Part shown: one piece after another, positions 1 through 6,555 of the stretch
Layout: every line of letters begins with the position of its first letter
Numbering within the stretch: position 1 is the stretch's first letter
From: an uncultured bacterium
Lineage (GTDB): Bacteria; Actinomycetota; Coriobacteriia; Coriobacteriales; Coriobacteriaceae
Length of the DNA: 11,084 bases
Direction of reading: 5' to 3'
NCBI GenBank assembly: GCA_905215945.1
Contig: CAJMRZ010000033.1
Coordinates: 1 to 11,084 of the forward strand
The notes under the pieces: generated by a model
What the model was told of the DNA's origin: nothing
Database searches by the model: none
Seen by the model: the letters and a program-made list of their open reading frames with translations, nothing else
Made by a program: the position numbers and the translations under genes

Positions 1-721
1 GGCGGTCTCGGAGCCGCTCGTCGAGTATCTGGCGAGTCCCAGCCCCACAACGGTCTGCCTCATCATTGCCGACTCGCTTGCCAAGAACACACGCCTGTAT
101 AAGGCGATCGCCAAGATCGATAAGAAGGCCGTGATCGATTGCTCCGGCACCAAGCGCTGGGAGCTACCGCGCCGCGTGCAGCAGATGGCGACGCAGCACG
201 GCAAGTCGATCTCGACGGCGGCCGCCGAGGAGCTCGTCTCGCGTTCGGGCGAGAACACTCGCATGCTCGATAACGACTTGGCTAAGCTTGCCCAGATGGT
301 CGAGGCGCCCCAGATTGAGCTTGCCGACGTTGAGCGCTGGATTGTACGTACGGCCGAGGTTCAACCCTGGGACTTTCTCAATGCGGTCTCGGCCCGTGAC
401 ATGCGACGCTCGCTCGAGCTTTTCAATCTATTGCCCGATAAGAGCTACGTGTGGACTTATACATTGCTGTGCGGCCGCATCCGCGAGCTGATCGTCGCCA
501 AGGCGCTCGATGCGCGCGGACAGGGTCGTGAGCTGGCCGCAACACTCAAGCTTCAGTCCTGGCAGGTCAAGAATCACCTGACCTGGGCACGTCGCTTTTC
601 GATGGCAGAGCTCGTCGCGGCGCTCGAGGGGGCGGTCGATGTAGAGCTCGCGCTCAAGGGTTCGGCCGATTCTGAGGCCGCGCTTTTGCTCTGGATTACG
701 AACATCTTGAGAAAATCGTGA
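1..721 (+). CDS. holA: DNA polymerase III subunit delta, 3' part
   Basis: Delta is the clamp-loader subunit that opens the sliding clamp during chromosome replication. The frame is open from base 2, so the gene begins upstream of the window. About 239 residues are visible before the TGA at 719-721, against roughly 320-340 for the family, so most of the N-terminal AAA+-like domain is missing. What is seen: a LVEYL...TTVCLIIADS strand-helix stretch, a K-x-L/I-Y-K-A-like segment, a NDLAKLAQM segment matching the NELEKL motif of HolA, then the helical collar domain with WQVKNHLTWARRF (family form hPwxvkka) and a D-x-x-x-K-G-S-A-D-S-E ending typical of delta. Position directly before rpsT is the usual Gram-positive arrangement and supports the call. 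A GTG at 131 is only an internal codon. Confidence 0.88.
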   Translation, partial: AVSEPLVEYLASPSPTTVCLIIADSLAKNTRLYKAIAKIDKKAVIDCSGTKRWELPRRVQQMATQHGKSISTAAAEELVSRSGENTRMLDNDLAKLAQMVEAPQIELADVERWIVRTAEVQPWDFLNAVSARDMRRSLELFNLLPDKSYVWTYTLLCGRIRELIVAKALDARGQGRELAATLKLQSWQVKNHLTWARRFSMAELVAALEGAVDVELALKGSADSEAALLLWITNILRKS

Positions 722-770
722 TGATACCTGCCTATTTGACAAATTCGTTCTATCCCTTTGAGAGGGAGCG

Positions 771-779
771 TGCTATAGT
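771..779 (+). promoter_or_regulatory. rpsT promoter, extended -10
   Basis: TGCTATAGT matches the extended -10 form TGnTATAAT with one mismatch. No good -35 lies 16-18 bases upstream, which extended -10 promoters tolerate. Transcription would start near 786, leaving a leader of about 70 bases before the rpsT GTG. A perfect TTGACA at 736-741 is 32 bases from this box, too far to act with it. Confidence 0.6.
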
Positions 780-829
780 AGGCGCTTGCATGACCTCACC
801 GTGTCTCAGAGGTGTCATACATTTTTTGC

Positions 830-850
830 AAGGAACTCGAAAGGAACTCC
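830..850 (+). promoter_or_regulatory. Duplicated Shine-Dalgarno region of rpsT
   Basis: AAGGAACTC occurs at 830-838 and again at 841-849, an 11-base period. Each copy carries an AAGGA ribosome-binding core. The second core (841-845) is 9 bases from the GTG at 855 and is the likely functional site. The first is 20 bases away, too far for normal initiation. Confidence 0.7.
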
Positions 851-854
851 AGAA

Positions 855-1121
855 GTGGCAAACATCAAGTCTCAGAAGAAGCGTATCCGCACCAATGAGG
901 CAGCTCGCATGCGTAACAAGGCTGTCAAGTCCGAGCTCAAGACGCTGACCAAGCACGTCCAGTCCGCCGTCGCCGAGGGCGACGCCGAGAAGGCCCAGGC
1001 TGCCCTCAAGACCGTCACCAAGCGTCTCGACATGGCTGCCGCCAAGCATGTTATCCACAAGAACCAGGCTTCCAACCGCAAGTCCGGTCTTGCCAAGCTC
1101 GTGAACAGCATCAACGCCTAA
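855..1121 (+). CDS. rpsT: 30S ribosomal protein S20
   Basis: S20 is a primary-binding protein of the small ribosomal subunit that contacts 16S rRNA near the bottom of the body. The 88-residue product is of family length, basic and helical. It opens [17 protein letters not shown] and contains [10 protein letters not shown], the recognisable S20 N-terminal helix, and ends in the [15 protein letters not shown] helix. The GTG at 855 is chosen because it gives the canonical (M)ANIKSQKKR start and has AAGGA 9 bases upstream; the same frame runs back to a TTG at 786, but that adds non-S20 residues. Its own promoter and terminator flank it, so it is likely a monocistronic unit. In E. coli, rpsT uses a non-AUG (UUG) start and is autogenously controlled at translation. 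The GTG start and duplicated Shine-Dalgarno here could serve similar control, but this is inference. Confidence 0.96.
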   Translation: MANIKSQKKRIRTNEAARMRNKAVKSELKTLTKHVQSAVAEGDAEKAQAALKTVTKRLDMAAAKHVIHKNQASNRKSGLAKLVNSINA

Positions 1122-1155
1122 GTTGTAAATTTCACACCACACAGATTACGCGCAT

Positions 1156-1192
1156 AAATGGAGCCTGTTTTATGGAACAGGCTCCATTTTTT
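1156..1192 (+). terminator. Intrinsic terminator after rpsT
   Basis: A perfect 14-bp inverted repeat (1156-1169 with 1176-1189; core GGAGCCTGTT / AACAGGCTCC) encloses a 6-base loop and runs into six T's at 1187-1192. It begins 34 bases after the rpsT stop. This is a textbook Rho-independent terminator and separates rpsT from lepA. Confidence 0.93.
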
Positions 1193-1204
1193 GTACCGCT
1201 CGGG

Positions 1205-1210
1205 TAAGAT
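1205..1210 (+). promoter_or_regulatory. lepA -10 box, leaderless initiation likely
   Basis: TAAGAT at 1205-1210 lies just after the rpsT terminator. A start 7-8 bases downstream falls at 1217-1218, on the lepA ATG itself. There is no Shine-Dalgarno in the preceding bases, which fits a leaderless message. The box sits in CCGCTCGGGTA (1196-1206), a string repeated before the dnaJ-like gene. No convincing -35 is visible. Confidence 0.5.
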
Positions 1211-1217
1211 AGTCCGC

Positions 1218-3029
1218 ATGAATACTTCAATTGACATTTCCCACATCCGCAACTTCTCAATTGTTGCGCACATCGACCATGGCAAGTCCACGATCAGTGA
1301 CCGCATTCTCGAGCTCACCCATACCGTCGACGAGCGCGACATGGAGTCGCAGCTGCTCGACACCATGGATATCGAGCGCGAGCGCGGCATTACGATCAAG
1401 TCCAATGCCGTCCGCGTTTCCTATGACGCCGACGATGGCGAGACGTATCAGTTCAACCTGATCGATACGCCGGGCCACGTTGACTTTACCTACGAGGTCT
1501 CGCGCTCGCTGGCAGCCTGTGAGGGCGCGGTGCTCGTTGTCGACGCCACGCAGGGCGTCGAGGCGCAGACCGTCTCCAACGCGACGCTCGCTATGAACGC
1601 CAATCTGGATATTGTTCCTGCCATCAACAAGATTGACCTGCCCTCGGCCCATCCCGACGAGGTCAAGACCGAGATCGAGGATGACCTGGCGATTCCCGCC
1701 GATGATGCCGTGTGCGTGTCGGGCAAGACCGGCGAGGGTATTCACGATCTGCTAGAGTCCATCGTCTTTTTGATCTCTCCGCCTAAGGGCGATGCAAATG
1801 CTCCGCTCAAAGCGCTCATTCTGGATTCGTACTTTGACGAGTATCGCGGCGTGGTGGCCACGGTGCGCGTCTTTGACGGCTCCATCAAAAAGGGCGATAC
1901 CCTGCGCATGATGCAGGCAGAGGGCGACTTTTTGGTCGACGGCGTGGGTGTCAAGCGTCCTGCCGAGACCCCGGTTGACGCGCTGACGGTTGGCGAGGTC
2001 GGCTACGTGGTCACGGGCCTGAAGGACCCCGAGGCCGTTCGCGTGGGCGACACCCTTACCTGGGCGTCGAACCCCTGCCCCGAGCCGCTTCCTGGTTACC
2101 GCGAGGCCAAGCCCATGGTCTATACGGGCCTGTTCCCGATCGATAACAAGGACTACGAGAACCTGCGTGACGCACTCGATAAGCTGCACGTCAACGACCC
2201 ATCGTTGGTGTGGGAGCCCGAGACCTCGGTGGCGCTCGGCTTTGGCTTCCGCGTGGGCTTCCTGGGCCTGCTGCACATGGAGGTCGTCAAGGAACGCCTG
2301 GAGCGCGAGTTCAACTTGGACCTCATTGCCACGAGCCCCTCGGTGGACTATCACGTCTACAAGACTGACGGCGAGATGATTGATGTCCGTAGCCCGCAGG
2401 ATCTTCCCGAGGCCACGCGCATCGAGCGTATCGAGGAACCCTACCTCAAGGCAAAGATCATCTGCCCGCCTGAGTACACGGGCGCCGTCATGCAGCTCGC
2501 CATCGAGCACCGCGGCGTTACGACCGACATGATCCACCTGACGAGCAAATCGGTCGAGATGCGCTTTGACATGCCGCTCGCCGAGCTCATCCTGGACTTC
2601 TTTGACCAGCTCAAGAGTCGTACCAAGGGCTATGCCTCGCTCGACTACGAGTTCAACGAGTACCGTCCCTCCGAGCTCGTTAAGCTCGATATCTTGCTTT
2701 CGGGCGACGAGGTGGACGCGCTGTCGTTTATCGTCCACAAGGACAAGGCCTATGGTCTGGCCCGTGGCCTGTGCGACAAGCTTAAGGAGATCATCCCGCG
2801 TCAGCTGTTCGAGGTGCCCATCCAGGGTGCTATCGGCAATAAGATCATTGCCCGCTCCACCGTCAAGGCGCGTCGCAAGGACGTGCTTGCTAAGTGCTAC
2901 GGCGGCGATATCTCGCGTAAGCGCAAGCTGCTCGAGAAGCAGAAAGAGGGCAAGAAGCGCATGAAGGCCATCGGATCGGTCGAGGTCCCGCAGGAGGCCT
3001 TTATGGCGATCCTCAAGGTGGACGAGTAG
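1218..3029 (+). CDS. lepA: Elongation factor 4 (LepA) GTPase
   Basis: EF-4 is a ribosome-binding translational GTPase related to EF-G, implicated in back-translocation, initiation and recovery of stalled ribosomes. The 603-residue product matches the family length of about 600. GTPase motifs in order: G1 AHIDHGKST (17-25), G2 RGITIK (56-61), G3 DTPGH (83-87), G4 NKID (137-140), G5 SGKTG (168-172). EF-G-like domains follow, then the LepA-specific C-terminal domain, closing with [10 protein letters not shown] (586-595), a LepA signature. The ATG at 1218 is chosen because [15 protein letters not shown] then begins nine residues in, as in other LepA proteins. An in-frame ATG at 1158 lies inside the upstream terminator stem. 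dusB follows after 4 bases, suggesting a shared message. Confidence 0.97.
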   Translation: MNTSIDISHIRNFSIVAHIDHGKSTISDRILELTHTVDERDMESQLLDTMDIERERGITIKSNAVRVSYDADDGETYQFNLIDTPGHVDFTYEVSRSLAACEGAVLVVDATQGVEAQTVSNATLAMNANLDIVPAINKIDLPSAHPDEVKTEIEDDLAIPADDAVCVSGKTGEGIHDLLESIVFLISPPKGDANAPLKALILDSYFDEYRGVVATVRVFDGSIKKGDTLRMMQAEGDFLVDGVGVKRPAETPVDALTVGEVGYVVTGLKDPEAVRVGDTLTWASNPCPEPLPGYREAKPMVYTGLFPIDNKDYENLRDALDKLHVNDPSLVWEPETSVALGFGFRVGFLGLLHMEVVKERLEREFNLDLIATSPSVDYHVYKTDGEMIDVRSPQDLPEATRIERIEEPYLKAKIICPPEYTGAVMQLAIEHRGVTTDMIHLTSKSVEMRFDMPLAELILDFFDQLKSRTKGYASLDYEFNEYRPSELVKLDILLSGDEVDALSFIVHKDKAYGLARGLCDKLKEIIPRQLFEVPIQGAIGNKIIARSTVKARRKDVLAKCYGGDISRKRKLLEKQKEGKKRMKAIGSVEVPQEAFMAILKVDE

Positions 3030-3033
3030 GTCT

Positions 3034-4077
3034 ATGGCGCTTTCTGAATACAGCAAGCGGCTGCTGGGCGCCTATGCCGAGCAGCCGTTCCTTATGGCTC
3101 CCATGGCGGGCGTGACCGACCCTGCCTACCGCATCATGTGCCGCCGTCGCGGTGCCAACCTTGCCTACAGCGAGATGGTGAGCGTGGCGGGCCTTGCCTA
3201 TGCCAGCAACAAGACCTGGCGCCTGGTGCTACCGGCCGACGAGGAGCAGCAGATTTGCGTGCAACTCTTTGGCTCCAAGCCCGATCAGTTTGCGAGCGCC
3301 GTCGCTGCCGTCGAGGAGCGCGTTGGCGATCGCCTGTCGCTCATCGATATCAATATGGCATGTCCCGCCCGCAAGGTTGTTACCAAGGGCGAGGGCTCGG
3401 CGCTCATGCGCACGCCCGACCTGGCGGAGAAGATCGTCGAGGCCACGGTGGGCGCGGCGCACGTGCCCGTGACCGTCAAGATTCGCAAAGGCTTTTATGC
3501 CGAGGACCGCAATGCCGCGACATTTGCCCAGATGCTTGAGGGCGCAGGGGCTGCCGCAGTCGCCGTGCATGGTCGTTGCGCCACGCAGCTCTATACGGGC
3601 CAGGCCGATTGGTCGGTCGTCGATGAGGTTGCCGACGCCGTTGAGATTCCCGTGATTGGTTCGGGCGATGTGTTCTCGGCCGAGGATGCCGCGGAGCATC
3701 TGCGCAACTCGGGTGCCAGCGCGGTGTTTATCGCGCGCGGTATCTACGGTAATCCCTGGGTCTTTGGTGATGCTCGCGCTCTTGCGCTCGATGGCATACC
3801 GGTGCCGCCGCGCAGCTCGGTCGAGCGCCTGGACGCCCTGCGTGAGCACCTAACGCTGACGCATGAGCTCCTGCCGCTCATGTCGCGTGCCCGCACGTAT
3901 GCAAGCTGGTACTTAAAAGGCATGCCCCATGCCGCCGCTTGGCGTGCCCATGTGGTGCGCTGTTCCACTTACGAGGAGTTTATGGCACTGGTCGATGAGA
4001 TCGAGCGCGATGTGGTGGCCTGCGAGGCCGCCCTTGCCGCCGGCGAATCGGTGCCCCCTCATCCTCTGGAGGCTTAA
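3034..4077 (+). CDS. dusB: tRNA-dihydrouridine synthase (DusB-type)
   Basis: Dus enzymes use FMN and NADPH to reduce uridines in the tRNA D-loop. The 347-residue protein shows the family series: FLMAPMAGVTDPAYR at the barrel start (19-33), SEMVS, INMACPARKV with catalytic Cys110, KIRKGF (from Lys149), the FMN-binding HGR (179-181), GSGD (209-212) and ARGIYGNPW (from 234). A helical C-terminal tRNA-binding region follows. The ATG at 3034 is 4 bases after the lepA stop and has only a weak AGTAGG-like site (3025-3030), so translation may be coupled to lepA. DusB is assigned over other Dus subgroups from overall pattern and length; the exact target position in tRNA cannot be read from the sequence. 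Its place between lepA and hemW is less usual. Confidence 0.9.
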   Translation: MALSEYSKRLLGAYAEQPFLMAPMAGVTDPAYRIMCRRRGANLAYSEMVSVAGLAYASNKTWRLVLPADEEQQICVQLFGSKPDQFASAVAAVEERVGDRLSLIDINMACPARKVVTKGEGSALMRTPDLAEKIVEATVGAAHVPVTVKIRKGFYAEDRNAATFAQMLEGAGAAAVAVHGRCATQLYTGQADWSVVDEVADAVEIPVIGSGDVFSAEDAAEHLRNSGASAVFIARGIYGNPWVFGDARALALDGIPVPPRSSVERLDALREHLTLTHELLPLMSRARTYASWYLKGMPHAAAWRAHVVRCSTYEEFMALVDEIERDVVACEAALAAGESVPPHPLEA

Positions 4078-4079
4078 GG

Positions 4080-5312
4080 GTGGCCGTTACCGCACTGTAC
4101 GTGCACGTGCCGTTTTGCGCCCAAAAGTGCCGGTACTGCGACTTTGACTCACGCAGTTTTGCTCCGTGCGACCTGAGCGCTGCGCTCGATGCCTATTTTG
4201 AGCAGTTGTTCGCGCGTCTCGATGCTTTTGGCAAGGCTGATGCCCTTGACCAGATCCGCACCGTCTATGTTGGTGGCGGTACGCCGTCGCTGGCGGGGGA
4301 GCGCCTGGTGGAGCTGGCGCGGCGTATTCGTGCGTGGTGTGCCCCCGTTGAGTTTACCTGCGAGGCCAATCCCGAGTCGCTGACCGCCGAGCTTGCCACT
4401 GCGCTTGCCGAGGTTGGTGTCACACGCGTCTCTCTGGGCGTGCAAACGCTCGATAACACCGAACTTACCGCCATCGGCCGTATTCACGATGCCGATCGGG
4501 CGCTCGCTGCCATCGCGACGGTCAAGAACGCTGGGCTTGACGCGTCGTGCGACCTAATGTGTGGACTTCCCGGGCAGACCGCAGCGAGTTGGAAGCGCAC
4601 GCTCGATGGCGTGCTGGCGGCGGCCCCGCATCATGTGTCGGTCTACCCGCTCACGCTTGAGGAGGGGACGCCCCTTTATCGCATGGCGTGCCGCGACGAG
4701 TCACTCGAGCCCGATGAGGATTTCCAGGCCGCATGCATGGACATTGCGCGCGAGCGGCTGAGCTCGGCGGGCTACCATCCGTATGAGGTGGCGAGCTACG
4801 CGCTCGACGACCATGAGTGCGCCCATAACATTGCCTACTGGACCGGACGGGGCTACCTGGGCCTGGGTCGTTCTGCCGCGGGCATGCTCGACGCCGAGGA
4901 TTTCGACCGTCTTGCAGGTTTGTTCCCCGGCGTGTCTCCTCGAGGCGGTGCGTACCGCGTGCGTCTGGTGCAACGTGACGATGACGCGACGGCGTTCGAG
5001 GCCGAATATCTCTCGCAGCGCGAGGCTGCGGCCGAAGACCTGATGCTCGCTTGTCGCATGACGCGTGGTGTCGCGTCCGACCTTTTGGTTCGCGCGGCTC
5101 GTGTCACCCCGGCCGATGAGCTGGCAGCTGCCTGCGATCGCGCGCTCGAATTGGGTCTTGCCACTTGGGTGCCCGAGACGCTCGGAGTCCATGAGGGACC
5201 CTTCACTTCGGCAGATGTCATCGCGGGCCATGTTCGAGCTCGTTTAGCGCCGACACACCTGGGCTGGCTCGATGGAAATGTTCTGTTCGAGCTGTTTTGG
5301 GATCTAGCTTAG
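4080..5312 (+). CDS. hemW: Radical SAM heme chaperone HemW
   Basis: HemW proteins, formerly annotated as oxygen-independent coproporphyrinogen oxidase, bind a [4Fe-4S] cluster and heme and deliver heme to target proteins. The 410-residue product has YVHVPFC at the N terminus with CxxxCxxC at Cys13, Cys17 and Cys20. The next residues are Asp-Phe: HemN has a fourth Cys (CxC) here, and its absence places this protein with HemW. GGGTP (65-69) is the SAM-binding glycine motif, and a HemN-type C-terminal domain follows. The GTG at 4080 is 2 bases past the dusB stop, with GGAGG (4068-4072) at 7 bases spacing inside the dusB end. It is slightly longer than the roughly 380 residues of E. coli HemW. 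Whether this organism makes or imports heme cannot be told from the window. Confidence 0.92.
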   Translation: MAVTALYVHVPFCAQKCRYCDFDSRSFAPCDLSAALDAYFEQLFARLDAFGKADALDQIRTVYVGGGTPSLAGERLVELARRIRAWCAPVEFTCEANPESLTAELATALAEVGVTRVSLGVQTLDNTELTAIGRIHDADRALAAIATVKNAGLDASCDLMCGLPGQTAASWKRTLDGVLAAAPHHVSVYPLTLEEGTPLYRMACRDESLEPDEDFQAACMDIARERLSSAGYHPYEVASYALDDHECAHNIAYWTGRGYLGLGRSAAGMLDAEDFDRLAGLFPGVSPRGGAYRVRLVQRDDDATAFEAEYLSQREAAAEDLMLACRMTRGVASDLLVRAARVTPADELAAACDRALELGLATWVPETLGVHEGPFTSADVIAGHVRARLAPTHLGWLDGNVLFELFWDLA

Positions 5313-5313
5313 G

Positions 5314-5328
5314 CCGCTCGGGTAGAAT
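5314..5328 (+). promoter_or_regulatory. Promoter of the dnaJ-like gene
   Basis: CCGCTCGGGTAGAAT begins just after the hemW stop. TAGAAT (5323-5328) is one mismatch from TATAAT. Transcription near 5335 would give a leader of about 36 bases containing AGGAGG (5356-5361). The first 11 bases are identical to those before lepA. No clear -35 and no CIRCE-type inverted repeat are seen. Confidence 0.5.
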
Positions 5329-5370
5329 TACCGGAATATATACGCTGCTGTGAGCAGGAGGTTGCCGCGC

Positions 5371-6474
5371 ATGGCGACGATGAACGAAAAAGATTACTAC
5401 GAGATTTTGGGTGTCTCCAAGGACGCCACCTCGCGTGATATTCAAAAGGCCTTCCAGCAAAAGGCCCGCAAGCTCCATCCGGACGTCAACAAAGAGCCGG
5501 ATGCCGAGGAAAAGTTTAAAGAGGTTTCCGAGGCCTACGCCGTGCTTTCGGATGAGCAAAAACGTGCGCGCTACGACGCCATGCGTTCTGGCAATCCCTT
5601 TGCCGGTGCTCCTACGGCTTCGCCCTATGGTGGCGGCTACGCCGGCAACACGGGTTATGGCAATCCCTTTGAGGGCGGCTTTCCTTTTGGCGGTGCCTGG
5701 GGCCAGCAGCGTCGTGGGCAGGCTGCCTATAATCCCGAGAACGGCGCCAATGTAGTCGTCGATATCAAACTCGACGCCAAGGAGGCCAAGGGCGGTGCCC
5801 GCAAGACCGTCCGCTATACGCGTTTCGATACGTGCGGACATTGCGGCGGCTCGGGCTCCGTTTCGTCTGAGCATGCCCATACCTGCCCGAGCTGCGGTGG
5901 CCGCGGCCACATCGACGTCGACCTGTCCTTCCTGTTTGGTGCGGGCACGTTCCAGTCGGTCTGCCCCGAGTGCGGCGGTTCCGGTAAGGTCGTGGCCGAC
6001 CCCTGCCCCGATTGCGGCGGCAGCGGTCGTACTCGCGTAACCTCCGAGCAGACGATTGAGTTTCCTGCCGGCACGCACGATGGCGATGAGGTCCGCATTG
6101 GCGGCATGGGTCATGCTGGCACCAACGGTGCCGCGGGCGGCGACCTGGTCGGTCGCGCCCATGTTGAGGCCGAGCGCTTGGAAGGCAAAGCTCGTACCGG
6201 TTTTTACCTGATGGGCATCGTGGCGCCGTTTTTGGTACTCTCGGCCATCTCGGGCGTGTTCTCGGCCTTTGCCGTGATGTGCTTTATTCCGTTTACCATG
6301 GGCCTGTTCATGGTGCTTTCGGACGGTGTGCTTCATCGCAGCCTGCTGTGGTGGAAGCGCGGTGCGATGCAGTTTGCCAACGGTTTTGCCAACGGATTTA
6401 TGTTTGCGCTCGTGTCGGTTTGGTTTGCGAGCTGCTCGCAACGTGCCATGCTTTCGCCCTACGCAATGCAATAA
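5371..6474 (+). CDS. Membrane-anchored DnaJ-like J-domain protein
   Basis: A 367-residue J protein with a hybrid layout. It has a J domain (about 8-72) with HPD at 36-38, so it should stimulate an Hsp70 (DnaK) ATPase. A Gly/Phe-rich linker follows (about 75-115), then the first beta-strands of the client-binding domain and four CxxCxGxG zinc motifs at Cys155/158, 172/175, 198/201 and 212/215. The rest of the first client-binding domain continues to about 265 ([21 protein letters not shown]). Where DnaJ would continue into its second client-binding domain and dimerisation segment, this protein has about three hydrophobic helices (278-300, 301-321, 335-355). The ATG at 5371 is preferred over GTG 5350 because AGGAGG lies 9 bases upstream of it and the earlier start would overlap that site. 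It probably tethers DnaK activity to the inner membrane face; this is inference. The N-terminal homology is certain, the role is not. Confidence 0.85.
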   Translation: MATMNEKDYYEILGVSKDATSRDIQKAFQQKARKLHPDVNKEPDAEEKFKEVSEAYAVLSDEQKRARYDAMRSGNPFAGAPTASPYGGGYAGNTGYGNPFEGGFPFGGAWGQQRRGQAAYNPENGANVVVDIKLDAKEAKGGARKTVRYTRFDTCGHCGGSGSVSSEHAHTCPSCGGRGHIDVDLSFLFGAGTFQSVCPECGGSGKVVADPCPDCGGSGRTRVTSEQTIEFPAGTHDGDEVRIGGMGHAGTNGAAGGDLVGRAHVEAERLEGKARTGFYLMGIVAPFLVLSAISGVFSAFAVMCFIPFTMGLFMVLSDGVLHRSLLWWKRGAMQFANGFANGFMFALVSVWFASCSQRAMLSPYAMQ

Positions 6475-6503
6475 CATCTAGCCCTCTGTTTGCGGCCGGC
6501 CCA

Positions 6504-6516
6504 GCTTGGGTATAGG
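6504..6516 (+). promoter_or_regulatory. Probable dnaJ operon promoter
   Basis: GCTTGGGTATAGG carries a -10-like TATAGG (6511-6516, two mismatches from TATAAT) in the same GCTYGGGTA context found before lepA and the dnaJ-like gene. Transcription near 6523 would leave about 33 bases of leader. A TTTGCG at 6489-6494 is a poor -35 at 16 bases. No CIRCE or HAIR heat-shock operator was seen in 6475-6555. Confidence 0.42.
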
Positions 6517-6555
6517 ACGCACTGTGACAATAATGAAAGTCGGAAGGATTCGGTC

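Noticed and set aside
736..741. Perfect TTGACA as a -35 for rpsT
   Set aside because: It is 32 bases from the TATAGT box, and no -10-like hexamer lies 16-18 bases downstream of it.
753..767. TCCCT/AGGGA 5-bp inverted repeat as holA terminator or rpsT operator
   Set aside because: The stem is very short, there is no T-run, and nothing else supports an operator.
1158..1217. ATG at 1158 as the lepA start
   Set aside because: It lies in the terminator stem, has no ribosome-binding site and adds 20 residues absent from LepA; 1218 gives the normal N terminus.
1752..3056. Long open frame on the - strand opposite lepA (434 codons)
   Set aside because: It is the complement of a certain gene with strong codon bias; the translation is low in complexity and matches no family I recognise. 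The same holds for the long - strand frames at 5218-6477, 6634-8502 and 8939-9886.
5267..5298. GCTCGA/TCGAGC inverted repeat followed by TGTTTT as a hemW terminator
   Set aside because: It lies inside the hemW coding end, with a 6-bp stem and 14-base loop, too weak for a convincing intrinsic terminator.
4080..5312. Annotation as coproporphyrinogen dehydrogenase HemN
   Set aside because: The cluster motif is CxxxCxxCDF rather than CxxxCxxCxC, the HemW pattern.
5350..5370. GTG at 5350 as the start of the dnaJ-like gene
   Set aside because: It would place the AGGAGG site inside the coding region; ATG 5371 has ideal spacing from that site.
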